64,000 nucleotides of DNA, from assembly GCF_004803475.1 (NCBI RefSeq), contig NZ_SRKY01000005.1:1-64000 (forward strand), read 5' to 3'. Positions 9,023 through 17,996 of the stretch are shown here, one piece after another. Each line of letters opens with the position of its first letter. Within the stretch, counting starts at the first letter, position 1. The notes under the pieces are model-generated. The model was not told the DNA's origin. It searched no databases and saw only the letters and a list, made by a program, of their open reading frames with translations. This stretch comes from Aliishimia ponticola. GTDB lineage: Bacteria > Pseudomonadota > Alphaproteobacteria > Rhodobacterales > Rhodobacteraceae. The translations under genes and the position numbers were made by a program.

Positions 9023-9981
9023 GCATCGTGATCGCGGGCTCTGGCGCCTTTGGCACAGCACTGGCCATCGCACTCGCCGGACCGCAACCCGTCATCCTGC
9101 TTGGCCGCGATGCAGGGCAAATGACCAAGGTCGAACAAACACGCCGCCACGAGGCACGCTTGCCCGGCGCGACCCTGCCGGACGGGATCATGGCCACCGC
9201 AAATGCAGACTGTCTTGCCGATGCCGATATCGTGCTGCTGGCAGTTCCGATGCAACAGCTTGGCGCATTTCTTGATCGCAATGCGGCGAGTTTGGCAAAC
9301 AAACCCTGCGTCGCTTGTTGCAAAGGCGTCGATCTTCAAACCTTGTCCGGCCCGGTGGATATGATCGCCCAGCGCCTGCCGGGTGCCACCCCTGCTATTC
9401 TGACCGGCCCAAGCTTTGCCGCCGATATCGCGGTGGGGCTGCCAACGGCGTTGACACTAGCCTGCGCCGACACGGACGCGGCCAAACACCTGCAAGAGGC
9501 GCTGAACCGTCCGAAACTGCGGCTTTATCGCAGCGCGGACACCACGGGTGCGCAGCTTGGCGGCGCGGTGAAGAACGTGATCGCCATTGCGGCGGGCGCC
9601 TGCATTGGCGCGGAACTTGGCGAAAGCGCCCGCGCTGCGCTGGTGACCAGAGGGTTCGCAGAAATGCAGCGCCTTGCCACTGCGCTGGGCGCAGAGACGG
9701 AAACCTTGATGGGTCTTAGCGGGCTTGGCGATCTGATCCTCACATGCGGGTCGCCGCAGTCCCGCAATTTCCGGTTTGGCCTGTCCATCGGCAAGCGCGA
9801 TCCGTTCGATGCCTCCATCACGGTGGAAGGCGCGGCCACTGCGCAGGCGTTGCGCAAGATCGCGGTGCAGCGCGGGCTGGACCTGCCGGTATTGGACGCG
9901 GTGAACGCCTTGGTAACCGGACAGACAGAGATCGGCGCCGTCTTGCAAAGTCTGCTGTCACGCCCACTGAAAGAAGAATGA
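9019..9981 (+). CDS. gpsA: Glycerol-3-phosphate dehydrogenase [NAD(P)+]
   Basis: A 320-residue cytosolic enzyme that reduces dihydroxyacetone phosphate to sn-glycerol-3-phosphate for phospholipid synthesis. The N-terminal Rossmann motif GSGAFG is at residues 7-12, the middle signature is [18 protein letters not shown], and the catalytic lysine is Lys185 in [13 protein letters not shown]. It is translationally coupled to tsaD (ATGA), a pairing common in alphaproteobacteria. Confidence 0.96.
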   Translation: MSIVIAGSGAFGTALAIALAGPQPVILLGRDAGQMTKVEQTRRHEARLPGATLPDGIMATANADCLADADIVLLAVPMQQLGAFLDRNAASLANKPCVACCKGVDLQTLSGPVDMIAQRLPGATPAILTGPSFAADIAVGLPTALTLACADTDAAKHLQEALNRPKLRLYRSADTTGAQLGGAVKNVIAIAAGACIGAELGESARAALVTRGFAEMQRLATALGAETETLMGLSGLGDLILTCGSPQSRNFRFGLSIGKRDPFDASITVEGAATAQALRKIAVQRGLDLPVLDAVNALVTGQTEIGAVLQSLLSRPLKEE

Positions 9982-9992
9982 AGGAGAAGACG

Positions 9993-10412
9993 ATGGCGTA
10001 TTGGCTGTTCAAATCCGAAACGTCCACCTGGAGCTGGGACCAGCAAAAGGCCAAGGGTGACGCGGGCGAAGAATGGGACGGCGTGCGCAACTACCAGGCC
10101 CGCAATTTCATGCGCGAGATGAAGCTGGGCGATCTTGGCTTCTTTTATCACTCGCAGAAGGATCGGGAGATCGTCGGTATCGTTGAAATCTGCGCCGAGG
10201 CGCATCCAGACAGCACGACCGATGACGACCGCTGGGAATGTGTCGACATCAAAGCGGTGAAGGACCTGGCCACTCCGGTCAGTCTGGATCAGATCAAACA
10301 AGACCCACGTCTTGCAGAGATGGTGCTGGTCAAAAACTCGCGTCTTTCGGTTCAGCCCGTGACCGAAGAGGAATGGAAGATCGTCTTGGAACTTGGCGGC
10401 ACCACACTCTAG
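9993..10412 (+). CDS. EVE-domain protein
   Basis: A 139-residue single EVE (PUA-like) domain that begins AYWLFKSETSTWSWDQQ and contains the conserved WDGVRNYQARNF. EVE domains bind modified bases in nucleic acids, and the physiological ligand of the stand-alone bacterial form is not settled. The ATG at 9993 has an AAGGAGA box, and the gene starts 11 nt after the gpsA stop, so it is likely in the same transcript. In related genomes a small YciI-like gene often sits between gpsA and EVE (from memory); none is present here. Confidence 0.88.
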   Translation: MAYWLFKSETSTWSWDQQKAKGDAGEEWDGVRNYQARNFMREMKLGDLGFFYHSQKDREIVGIVEICAEAHPDSTTDDDRWECVDIKAVKDLATPVSLDQIKQDPRLAEMVLVKNSRLSVQPVTEEEWKIVLELGGTTL

Positions 10413-10467
10413 TCAGAGCGGATAATCGCCCCTAACCTTGCTGAAACAAAGCATGGGAGAGCGGAAT

Positions 10468-10860
10468 ATGGGGTTTCTAAGCGTGATCATCGCCGCGGCG
10501 GCGGGATGGGGTTTCGGCGCGATCTGGTACATGACGCTGGCAGAACCATGGATGAACGCCGCTGGCATTGAGCGGGACGAGAACGGCAAGCCCAAAGGGG
10601 AAAGCGCCCTGCCCTATATCCTTTCGGCCATTGCGATGGTGCTTGTTGCCGGGATGATGCGCCATATCTTCGCGCTGTCCGAGATCGACGGGTTTGGTAT
10701 GGGACTGGTCGCAGGGCTTGGGATCGGGCTGTTCTTCATCGCGCCTTGGATCATGATCAACAACGCCTACGCCGGGCGTCCGTTCAAACTCACACTGATC
10801 GATGGTGGTTATGCGACATTCGGATGCGCAGTGATCGGCGCAGTCTTGGCATTGTTCTGA
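10468..10860 (+). CDS. DUF1761-family small membrane protein
   Basis: A 130-residue protein with about four hydrophobic segments (near 3-20, 48-68, 74-98 and 112-130) and a polar loop ERDENGKPKGE. It matches the DUF1761 layout, a family of unknown function. The ATG at 10468 follows GGGAGAG. A TTG 30 nt upstream is in frame but has no ribosome site. A hairpin follows the stop. Confidence 0.7.
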   Translation: MGFLSVIIAAAAGWGFGAIWYMTLAEPWMNAAGIERDENGKPKGESALPYILSAIAMVLVAGMMRHIFALSEIDGFGMGLVAGLGIGLFFIAPWIMINNAYAGRPFKLTLIDGGYATFGCAVIGAVLALF

Positions 10861-10883
10861 ACGGGAACAGGTCTGAAAAGGAA

Positions 10884-10915
10884 AAAGGGTCCCGGCGGGA
10901 CGACCGGAACCCTTT
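10884..10915 (+). terminator. Hairpin after the DUF1761 gene
   Basis: AAAGGGTCCCGG and CCGGAACCCTTT form a 12-bp stem with one mismatch around an 8-nt loop, 23 nt after the stop. There is little of a T-run after it, so termination strength is uncertain. Confidence 0.55.
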
Positions 10916-11005
10916 ACTCACCCCAGCGCGTTATTACACCACCACACGCTTCGGAAGATTTTGTAGGCTCCAGCCTCCTGGCCGAATAACCTGACCTTAG
11001 AAGAA

Positions 11006-11035
11006 AGAGGCTCCGCGTGCAAACAAAGAGCCTCT
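11006..11035 (-). terminator. Rho-independent terminator for the DUF2853 gene
   Basis: On the minus strand AGAGGCTC and GAGCCTCT form a perfect 8-bp stem with a 14-nt loop, followed by TTCTTCT, 23 nt beyond the stop at 11059. Confidence 0.6.
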
Positions 11036-11058
11036 AAAATTCTATTCGATTGAGAGGT

Positions 11059-11400
11059 TTAGCTGTAAACCGACTCTTTGCCGAAATGCTTTGTCAGCAT
11101 GTAGTAAATCACGGCGCGGTATTTGTTGCGCTCGGACTTGCCATAGGTTTCGATCACGGAGTTGATCGCCGCCATCAGCTCTGGGCCATCTGCCAGACCC
11201 AGCTTTTTCATCAGGAAGCTGTTCTTCACTGTTTCAAGCTCATCCGGCTGGGAGCCCGCGACCGTGGACGCGTCGGCGTTATAGATGGACGGGCCGCAGC
11301 CAATCGTCACTTTTGTCAGCAGGTCCATATCCGGCTGGATGCCGCATTTGCTGATCAGGTCGTCTGCGTATTTTGCGATAAGCTCGTCACGTTTGCCCAT
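11059..11400 (-). CDS. DUF2853-family small protein
   Basis: A 113-residue soluble protein opening MGKRDELIAKYADDL and closing with YYMLTKHFGKESVYS, the DUF2853 pattern. Function is unknown. The reading frame stays open upstream to 11586, but the conserved family start is the ATG at 11400. Residues near VTIGCGPSIYNADAS and KNSFLMKKLGL are the family's recognisable stretches. It has its own gap on both sides and a hairpin after the stop, so it is probably monocistronic. Confidence 0.8.
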   Translation of the reverse strand: MGKRDELIAKYADDLISKCGIQPDMDLLTKVTIGCGPSIYNADASTVAGSQPDELETVKNSFLMKKLGLADGPELMAAINSVIETYGKSERNKYRAVIYYMLTKHFGKESVYS

Positions 11401-11515
11401 ATCGAAGTCTCCCACCGTTTTATTGGACTTGGCCGCGTTTGGCCTTGTTGCGAAGGTTACCGTCCAATCCGCCGGAGACAAAGGGAAAATTACACGGCGC
11501 TTCCCCGCAAAGCGA

Positions 11516-11540
11516 AGGCCCGCCGGGATGCGACGGGCCT
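11516..11540 (-). terminator. Hairpin downstream of the ketopantoate-reductase-like gene
   Basis: AGGCCCG and CGGGCCT form a 7-bp GC-rich stem with an 11-nt loop. It lies 65 nt past the stop at 11605 on the minus strand, with only a weak T-rich tail (TCGCTTTG). Confidence 0.4.
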
Positions 11541-11604
11541 GCTGCACTTCAATACGTATCCCAGTGGTTTCGATTTGCCGGACCAAAGGTGGTTTTAGGG
11601 CGTA

Positions 11605-12576
11605 TCACGTACCATCCAGAAGGGCTGTCAGATCCTCAACCGACAGATCCCCAGGGCTATGTCCTTGCCGGACCAGATCGGCGCCAAGCTGCGTCAATCG
11701 CGCGTTGAGAGGTGCCTCCACGTCATGACGCCGTCCCAGATATGCGATCTCCCCGTTCAGGTAATCGGTTTCGACATGCCCGGTGCCACGCCGCAGGCTT
11801 TGCACTGTCGATCCGCCCGGCCGTGCCTCACCTGGAACTTCGGCGACTTTCAGAATTGCGTCACGTCGCGGATCGGCAGCCCCTACATCGACCCAACTGA
11901 TACCGGCTGCTTGCAGGACGGTTTCCGCCTCGCTCCGGACACGCTGTCGAAGCGGCGCGGTATCGACGCCCGGTCCGACGCTGGCCTCGATGATATTTCC
12001 AAGGTTCATCAACAGCTTGCCGTATTTGCTCTGCATGACGTCCTCCATCGGAAAGCCCGCAAATCCGGCTGCATCCAATGCCGCTGCCAAACTGCGGTCG
12101 GCATCGTCCGCGCCATGCGGGTAGCGTCCGATATCGAACAGCCCAAACCGGGGCTGCGCCCGGACCGAAACCTGCCCCGGTTTCAGATAGCTACAAGGCA
12201 TCATCACTGTAACGCCGTGCACATTCGGGAACCGGCGCAACGCCGTCGGCTCATTCGCGACGCCGTTCTGAAAACAAAAGATATGCTGATCGCGCACGCC
12301 GGCTGCGCGCAAGTCTTCCAAGGCAGCGACCGTGTCCTGAGACTTCATCGTCAGAAGGATCAGGTCGTCCGCCTCAAAAGTGATTTCAGACGGGTGCGCG
12401 ACACAGTCGAAGCGCGCTGAGAACGTCTCTTGCGGGGTGCGGACGGTCAGGCCGTCTGCCCGGATCGCCTCAAGCTGGGCGCCGCGTGCAATGCCGACAA
12501 CCTGCTGCCCAGAACGCGAAAGCGCGGCGGCGAGAACCCCGCCAACCGCGCCAACACCGTGGATAATGATCCGCAT
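11605..12576 (-). CDS. Ketopantoate reductase family (PanE/ApbA) protein
   Basis: A 323-residue NADP-dependent oxidoreductase. The N-terminus MRIIIHGVGAVGGVLAAAL carries the Rossmann GxGxxGG, LTMKSQDTVAAL is the family's nucleotide-contact strand, and FCFQNGVAN is the conserved substrate-side motif. The canonical enzyme reduces 2-dehydropantoate to pantoate for CoA synthesis, but many paralogues act on other 2-keto acids. Here it is five bases downstream of ahcY in the same direction, so it is likely co-transcribed with it. True panE function is not certain. Confidence 0.75.
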   Translation of the reverse strand: MRIIIHGVGAVGGVLAAALSRSGQQVVGIARGAQLEAIRADGLTVRTPQETFSARFDCVAHPSEITFEADDLILLTMKSQDTVAALEDLRAAGVRDQHIFCFQNGVANEPTALRRFPNVHGVTVMMPCSYLKPGQVSVRAQPRFGLFDIGRYPHGADDADRSLAAALDAAGFAGFPMEDVMQSKYGKLLMNLGNIIEASVGPGVDTAPLRQRVRSEAETVLQAAGISWVDVGAADPRRDAILKVAEVPGEARPGGSTVQSLRRGTGHVETDYLNGEIAYLGRRHDVEAPLNARLTQLGADLVRQGHSPGDLSVEDLTALLDGT

Positions 12577-12581
12577 CGGGA

Positions 12582-13970
12582 TCAGTACCGATAATGTTCT
12601 GGCTTGTAGGGGCCTTCCGGCTTCACACCGATATAGGCCGCTTGCTCCGGGTTCATCTGCGTCAGCTTCACGCCGATCCGATCAAGGTGCAAGCGTGCGA
12701 CCTTCTCATCGAGATGCTTGGGCAGGATGTAGACGTCGTTCTTGTACTCGTCACCCTTGGTGAAGAGTTCGATCTGCGCCAGCACTTGGTTGGTGAAGGA
12801 TGCGGACATCACGAAAGACGGGTGACCGGTTGCGTTACCAAGGTTCAGCAGACGGCCTTCGGACAGCAGGATCAGGCGATTGCCGTTCGGCATCTCGATC
12901 ATATCCACCTGTTCCTTGATGTTGGTCCATTTGTGGTTCTTCAGCGCGGCGACCTGAATTTCGTTATCGAAGTGGCCGATATTGCCGACGATCGCCATGT
13001 CCTTCATCTCGCGCATATGCTCGATGCGGATCACGTCCTTGTTGCCGGTCGTGGTCACGAAGATATCCGCGGTTGCGACGACCTCTTCCAGCGTAGTGAC
13101 CTGGAACCCGTCCATGGCGGCTTGCAGCGCGCAGATCGGATCGACCTCTGTCACGATGACACGTGCGCCAGCACCGGCCAGCGACGCGGCAGACCCTTTG
13201 CCCACATCGCCATAGCCCATGACCACAGCGACCTTACCGGCCATCATCGTATCGGTCGCGCGGCGGATACCGTCGACGAGCGATTCCTTACAGCCGTATT
13301 TGTTGTCGAATTTCGACTTGGTGACGGAGTCGTTCACGTTGATCGCGGGGAAGGGCAGTTGGCCGTCGCGCACCAGTTGATACAGACGGTTCACGCCGGT
13401 CGTCGTTTCTTCGGACACGCCTTTGATCTGATCACGGACTTTGGTGAACCACCCGGGGGAGGCTTCCATCCGCTTCTTGATCTGCGCCTTGATGACTTCT
13501 TCTTCCTCGGAAGTCGGGACTGGGATGATGTCTTCGCCCGCTTCGGCACGCGCGCCAAGCAGCACGTAAAGCGTGGCGTCACCACCATCGTCGAGGATCA
13601 TGTTCGGGCCGTCTTCGAACATGAAGGACTTATCGAGATAATCCCAATGCTCTTCCAGCGATTGCCCCTTGATCGCGAAGACAGGCACGCCCGCTTCCGC
13701 AATCGCGGCGGCAGCGTGATCTTGGGTGGAGAAGATGTTGCAGGATGCCCAGCGCACATCGGCGCCAAGCGCCACCAGAGTTTCGATCAGAACAGCAGTT
13801 TGGATCGTCATGTGCAGCGATCCGACAATGCGTGCGCCGGACAGCGGTTTGCTTTCGCCGTATTCTTCGCGCAGCGCCATCAGGCCCGGCATTTCGGTCT
13901 CTGCAATATCAAGTTCCTTGCGGCCGAAGCTAGCCAGCGCAATGTCCTTGACGATGTAGTCGTTGGCCAT
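12582..13970 (-). CDS. ahcY: Adenosylhomocysteinase
   Basis: A 462-residue enzyme that hydrolyses S-adenosylhomocysteine to adenosine and homocysteine in the methyl cycle. The NAD site is [18 protein letters not shown], and the C-terminus [13 protein letters not shown] is the family signature that reaches into the neighbouring subunit. The start [13 protein letters not shown] at 13970 is the conserved one, and the longer open frame upstream is not. In Rhodobacter capsulatus ahcY lies close to regA and hvrA, and that neighbourhood is partly kept here, with regA 2.7 kb away. Confidence 0.97.
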   Translation of the reverse strand: MANDYIVKDIALASFGRKELDIAETEMPGLMALREEYGESKPLSGARIVGSLHMTIQTAVLIETLVALGADVRWASCNIFSTQDHAAAAIAEAGVPVFAIKGQSLEEHWDYLDKSFMFEDGPNMILDDGGDATLYVLLGARAEAGEDIIPVPTSEEEEVIKAQIKKRMEASPGWFTKVRDQIKGVSEETTTGVNRLYQLVRDGQLPFPAINVNDSVTKSKFDNKYGCKESLVDGIRRATDTMMAGKVAVVMGYGDVGKGSAASLAGAGARVIVTEVDPICALQAAMDGFQVTTLEEVVATADIFVTTTGNKDVIRIEHMREMKDMAIVGNIGHFDNEIQVAALKNHKWTNIKEQVDMIEMPNGNRLILLSEGRLLNLGNATGHPSFVMSASFTNQVLAQIELFTKGDEYKNDVYILPKHLDEKVARLHLDRIGVKLTQMNPEQAAYIGVKPEGPYKPEHYRY

Positions 13971-14300
13971 CGTTTGTATCCTGTGTTGAAAGGTTGCGGC
14001 GCAGATACCACTGCACAGGCCCCCTGACAATGCAGCAGACAGCCTGTTCCGCCCGCAACTGTCGGCGGATTTCGGCACAAACGTAAAATGCCCAGTGGTT
14101 TATCGCGGCAGACGCTTCGGTCCCGACCGGCCCAAACTGCGGTTATGTTAGCCTGAAAGGTCTCACGCAACATTCTTTGACGCGCACTTCGCACCCGGCA
14201 GGGAAGAGCGCCGGATGCACCATTCAGTGACCTAAGATGCGGGCAGCAGCGCAAGGGCTAGCGACCGGCGCTTGTCTGACTATACAGTGCCTAATATGGC
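13971..14300 (-). other. ahcY leader and upstream gap
   Basis: A 330-nt gap with no gene. On the minus strand the last 130 nt before ahcY can fold: CCGCC/GGCGG flank GACAGTTGCG, and ACAGGC pairs with GCCTGT across about 20 nt, shortly before the start codon. I could not match this to the SAH or SAM/SAH riboswitch consensus by eye. No ribosome site stronger than ACAGGATA is visible before the ATG. Confidence 0.45.
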
Positions 14301-14600
14301 CTATTCGGCATCCGGTGCGGCCAGCTCGGCCACGCGATCCGGGCCGGGTCGCTCGGACGGATCGCCCGTTCCGCTGGCAACGGTGCAGGCAACGCCATCG
14401 GGAAGATAGCGGACCAGTGTCCATGTCTCATGCCGGTCAGAGGCCCAAAGCTGCGTATTTCCGACACGCACATCGACGGGTCGTTCGCCATACCAATCCT
14501 TCAGGGCGGCTTCCATGTCGGTTGCAGGCTGGCACGCGATATCCGCGCTGGCGGTGGCAGCGGTAGTCATCAGAGCAATTGCAGCAAGAACGGTTTTCAT
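14301..14600 (-). CDS. Small secreted protein with one cysteine pair, unknown function
   Basis: A 99-residue protein. Residues 1-19 are a clear Sec signal peptide with the cleavage motif ASA. The mature part has two cysteines (Cys23 and Cys72) likely to form a disulphide. The DWYGERP...TWTLVRYLPDGVACTVASG arrangement resembles short exported proteins common in Rhodobacterales (YGE ... W ... C-VASG), which lack an assigned function. The ATG at 14600 has an AAAGGAGG box. It is divergent from the FkbM gene and upstream of ahcY in the same direction. Confidence 0.75.
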   Translation of the reverse strand: MKTVLAAIALMTTAATASADIACQPATDMEAALKDWYGERPVDVRVGNTQLWASDRHETWTLVRYLPDGVACTVASGTGDPSERPGPDRVAELAAPDAE

Positions 14601-14775
14601 GTCGGCCTCCTTTGAGGTGACAACGCCGTTGCACATAAATCGTTCCAGAAACGCATTAATTTGCCGAATTGTGGCTCTGGTTTTCCTCTTGGTAACCCAA
14701 AGCCCCACATAATCGCCCCAGAGATTCACGGCGATTACCAATAATGGGCAACTCAGCGCACCGAGGCGGCAGATA

Positions 14776-15519
14776 ATGCATGACATTCCCCAGAACCTGC
14801 CGATCTCCGATGATGCCAGGTATCGCATCGCGACCAATTGCTATGGTCGGTACTGCGTTCCCTCTGATCTGATCAAACGTCCTGCTGCCTGGGCCGTTTT
14901 GCGCGGGAACGTCCACGAACCCGATACGTTGGACTTCATGCGCACCCATGCCGGAACAGGCGACATCGTTCATGCGGGTACGTTCTTTGGCGATTTCCTG
15001 CCCGCCTTGTCAGGCACCATGGCCCGAAATGCCAAAATTTGGGCCTTTGAACCCGGCCCTGAGAACCACAAAGCGGCGGAGCAGACAGTCGCAATAAATG
15101 CGCTGCGGAACGTCACTTTGACCAATGCCGCGCTGTCCGACCGGGCAGGGCGGTTGTTCTTCAAAACCCATGACGCGACCGGAAATCCGATCGGCGGCGT
15201 GTCACGGATCGTACCGCAGGATGGACCCGGCGTGCAGAAAGTGAACGCGCTGATGCTGGACTATACCGTGCCGCAAGATCGCGACGTTTCGATCCTGCAA
15301 CTTGATGTGGAAGGGCACGAGAAAGAGGCGCTGCTGGGGGCGATTCACACAATTGGACGTTGCGCGCCGATTCTGATCCTCGAATACATGGATGATTTCC
15401 GCTGGCTGCGGCGCCATTTCGGGCGCTTTGGGTACAAGCCAGCGGGAAAGGTTCACGGCAATTTCGTTTATGCCACGCCAAAGCGGATTGAACAGATCGC
15501 CGCAGCGAACAGGGGTTGA
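14776..15519 (+). CDS. FkbM-family SAM-dependent methyltransferase
   Basis: A 247-residue protein of the FkbM fold. DIVHAGTFFGDFLPAL at about 56-72 is the SAM-binding glycine loop in this family's variant form. FEPGP is the acidic end of strand 2, and ILQLDVEGHEKEALLGA is the FkbM signature in the second half. Family members O-methylate sugars or small metabolites. No polysaccharide or polyketide cluster is nearby, so the substrate is unknown. The ATG has GAGG 8 nt upstream. Confidence 0.83.
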   Translation: MHDIPQNLPISDDARYRIATNCYGRYCVPSDLIKRPAAWAVLRGNVHEPDTLDFMRTHAGTGDIVHAGTFFGDFLPALSGTMARNAKIWAFEPGPENHKAAEQTVAINALRNVTLTNAALSDRAGRLFFKTHDATGNPIGGVSRIVPQDGPGVQKVNALMLDYTVPQDRDVSILQLDVEGHEKEALLGAIHTIGRCAPILILEYMDDFRWLRRHFGRFGYKPAGKVHGNFVYATPKRIEQIAAANRG

Positions 15520-15565
15520 GGGAAACCCGGTTTACCAAGCGCGCGGTCCGGCGTATCCGGTGCGT

Positions 15566-16159
15566 ATGAAACAGACGCGCGCTTGGCAAAGAATGCTTTC
15601 GGGACGCAGGCTGGACCTGCTGGACCCAACCCCCGTGGATATCGAAATCGAAGATATCGCACACGGGCTGGCATTTGTCGCGCGCTGGAACGGGCAGACT
15701 CAAGGCGACTACGCCTATTCCGTCGCAGAACATTCGCTGCTGGTTGAACAGCTTTTTGAACGGATCAGCGCCAAGCGCGACCCCAAATGGCTGCTGGCCG
15801 CGTTGCTGCATGATGCGCCCGAATATGTGATTGGCGATATGATTTCCCCGGTGAAGGCGGCTGTCGGTCCCGGGTATGGCGCGTTGGATGATCGGCTGAC
15901 TGCTGCCATTCATTTGCGGTTCGGCCTTCCCGCGCAGATCCCCAAAGAGATCAAGCGTCAGATCAAGGCCGCCGACAAGGTCAGCGCTTGGATGGAGGCG
16001 GTGGAAATCGCCGGATTCTCCACCAGCGAGGCCGACAAATTCTTCGGCAAACCGAAACCGGAATTGATGGGTGGCCTTGCCATCACGCTGCGCCCGCCGA
16101 AAGAAGTACGCCAAGCGTATACGGATCGCGTCGCGCTGCTGCTGGAGGAGTTGAAATGA
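15566..16159 (+). CDS. HD-domain hydrolase, YfbR-like
   Basis: A 197-residue protein. The metal ligands are visible as VAEHSLLV, LLHDAPEYVIGD and KAADKVSAWMEA, the H...HD...D pattern of HD hydrolases of the YfbR (5'-deoxynucleotidase) type. Activity on deoxynucleoside monophosphates is likely but not provable here. A GTG six bases upstream (15560) is an alternative start. The stop overlaps the GNAT start by 4 nt (ATGA), so the two are co-translated. Confidence 0.8.
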   Translation: MKQTRAWQRMLSGRRLDLLDPTPVDIEIEDIAHGLAFVARWNGQTQGDYAYSVAEHSLLVEQLFERISAKRDPKWLLAALLHDAPEYVIGDMISPVKAAVGPGYGALDDRLTAAIHLRFGLPAQIPKEIKRQIKAADKVSAWMEAVEIAGFSTSEADKFFGKPKPELMGGLAITLRPPKEVRQAYTDRVALLLEELK

Positions 16160-16647
16160 TCGACACACGGCCCGCCACACCTTTGGATGCGCGCCCGATG
16201 GCAGCTTTGCTGAACGCAATCATCGAAAAAGGGGGCACCACGGCGCTGGTCCGTCCGGTCACCGCAGAGGATCTGCACGACTGGATGGAGGAAGAAACGC
16301 CCGGTCGCTCCGCCTGGCACGTGGCGGTGGCCGAGGATGGCGAGATCGTCGGATTTCAATGGATCGAACCGGCGCAATACCTGCCCGAAGACGCGGCAGA
16401 GATCGCGACTTTCGTACAGATCGGCCGAACTGGGCTTGGCATTGGCTCTGCCCTGTTCGAAGCAACGAAGAAGGCCGCGCGCCATATCGGATATGCATGG
16501 ATCAACGCCAATATTCGCGCCGATAATGATGGCGGGCTCGTTTACTACCAAAGCCGGGGGTTCCGCGATTACGACCGCTGGGAAGGCTACAAGCTGGAGA
16601 ACGGCGAAGTCGTGGACAAGGTTCTCAAACGCTACGATCTGGACTGA
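16156..16647 (+). CDS. GNAT-family N-acetyltransferase
   Basis: A 163-residue protein opening IDTRPATPLDARPMAALLN. The acetyl-CoA-binding region is VQIGRTGLGIGSALFEATKKAA (R/QxxGxG/A), followed by INANIRADNDGGLVYYQSRGF typical of the final GNAT strand and helix. It resembles phosphinothricin/PseH-like acetyltransferases, but the substrate is unknown. It is coupled to the HD gene by ATGA and converges on regA with 15 nt between stops. Confidence 0.82.
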   Translation: MIDTRPATPLDARPMAALLNAIIEKGGTTALVRPVTAEDLHDWMEEETPGRSAWHVAVAEDGEIVGFQWIEPAQYLPEDAAEIATFVQIGRTGLGIGSALFEATKKAARHIGYAWINANIRADNDGGLVYYQSRGFRDYDRWEGYKLENGEVVDKVLKRYDLD

Positions 16648-16662
16648 CCGCGCCAGGGCGGA

Positions 16663-17217
16663 CTAGCGCGGCGAGCGTTTCGCAAGGATGCGCTGCAAGG
16701 TCCGGCGGTGCATCGACAGGCGCCGCGCGGTCTCGCTTACATTGCGATCGCACAGTTCATAGACGCGCTGGATATGCTCCCATCGCACACGATCGGCACT
16801 CATCGGGTTTTCGGGCGGCGGCGGCATATCGTCCCCGGTGGCAAGCAGCGCATTGGTAATGTCTGTCGCATCCGCTGGCTTGGACAGGTAATCCGTCGCG
16901 CCGATCTTGACCGCGGCAACGGCAGTGGCAATCGCACCGTAACCCGTCAGAACCACGATCCGGCTGTCGGGACGGATGGAGCGCAGGCTTTCCACAATGT
17001 CGAGCCCGTTTCCATCCTCAAGGCGCAGATCGACAACGGCGAAAGCGGGCGGGCGGGCTTGCGCAATGGCCTTGCCTTCCGAAACGCTCCCCGCAGTTTC
17101 GATATCGAAGCCGCGTTTTTCCATCGCTTTGGCAAGGCGACGCAGAAACGGCTCGTCGTCATCGACCAGCAGCAGGCTTCTATCCTCACCGATCTGGGTC
17201 ACGGCGCTGTCGGCCAT
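16663..17217 (-). CDS. regA: Redox response regulator RegA/PrrA/ActR
   Basis: A 184-residue global regulator of photosynthesis, respiration and nitrogen and carbon fixation genes in purple and related alphaproteobacteria. The receiver domain carries the DDDEP acidic pocket, the phosphoacceptor Asp63 (VVDLRLEDG) and Lys in YLSKPAD. A proline linker (MPPPPENP) leads to the FIS-type helix-turn-helix NVSETARRLSMHRRTLQRIL. I chose the ATG at 17217, with GTGGAGG upstream; this gives the exact family length. An ATG at 17238 is in frame. It lies downstream of senC on the same strand, and regB is divergent. Confidence 0.95.
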   Translation of the reverse strand: MADSAVTQIGEDRSLLLVDDDEPFLRRLAKAMEKRGFDIETAGSVSEGKAIAQARPPAFAVVDLRLEDGNGLDIVESLRSIRPDSRIVVLTGYGAIATAVAAVKIGATDYLSKPADATDITNALLATGDDMPPPPENPMSADRVRWEHIQRVYELCDRNVSETARRLSMHRRTLQRILAKRSPR

Positions 17218-17302
17218 CGCGTCCTCCACCACGTTCATGTTGCGTGCCGGAGACTATGTAGCTGCGAGGGTGAAAGGTCAAACTGACTTCACGCGGTCGC
17301 GA

Positions 17303-17911
17303 TCAACTGTTCTGCACAAAGCACGCAACGCGGTCGGCCATCTGCTCCGCCGTGACGTCGCGGCGGAAGAACTCGACAAAACCGTATTCGGGCAGCACGA
17401 GGTAGGTGAATGTCGAATGATCGACGAGGTACTCATCCGTCCCGTCCTTGTTGGCACTGTAATAGGTCTTGTAGGCGCGGCTGGCCGCGGCGACCTGTTC
17501 GGGCGTTCCGGTCAGCGCGATCATCTTGTCATGCATGTTCGCCTCGTAGTCGGCGAGCGCCTCTGGCGTGTCACGTTCCGGATCGATGGTGATGAAGACC
17601 GGGGTGCTACTGATCCCGCGTTCGGCAAGAATATCAACCGCTTCGGCGTTGCGCGACACATCGAAAGGGCACACATCGGGACAGAACGTATAGCCGAAAT
17701 AGACGATCGACGGTTCGGTGAAGACGTCCGTGTCGGTCACTGTCTCGCCAGACGTGTCGACCAGTTCGAACGGCCCGCCAATGTCGCTGCCGCTGGCCGA
17801 TTGGGAGCATTGCGCGAACTGACTCTCTGCGCCGGGACGTCCTGCGTACCATGCGGCGCCCAAACCCGCGATCACGGCGGCCACGGCGGCTATTGCCAGA
17901 GTTCTTCCCAT
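17303..17911 (-). CDS. senC: SCO1/SenC/PrrC family copper protein
   Basis: A 202-residue membrane-anchored thioredoxin-fold protein. A single N-terminal membrane segment (about 5-24) anchors it to the periplasmic face. The copper site is the CxxxC of YTFCPDVCPFD together with the distal histidine in VDHSTFTY. SenC/PrrC delivers copper to the CuA or CuB sites of haem-copper oxidases and, in Rhodobacter, links oxidase flux to the RegB kinase. It sits between regB (divergent, 85 nt away) and regA (same strand), the classical arrangement. Confidence 0.93.
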   Translation of the reverse strand: MGRTLAIAAVAAVIAGLGAAWYAGRPGAESQFAQCSQSASGSDIGGPFELVDTSGETVTDTDVFTEPSIVYFGYTFCPDVCPFDVSRNAEAVDILAERGISSTPVFITIDPERDTPEALADYEANMHDKMIALTGTPEQVAAASRAYKTYYSANKDGTDEYLVDHSTFTYLVLPEYGFVEFFRRDVTAEQMADRVACFVQNS

Positions 17912-17996
17912 TGCGTTCTCCCATCCTGCCAGATTGCGCTATGTCAGGTGCAGACCTATCAATCAAAGAGTGAATTACAACAGGACGCTTAGCCAC

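Noticed and set aside
13971-14110. SAH riboswitch before ahcY
   Set aside because: Inverted repeats are present but the conserved SAH-aptamer core could not be matched by eye; left as an unassigned leader.
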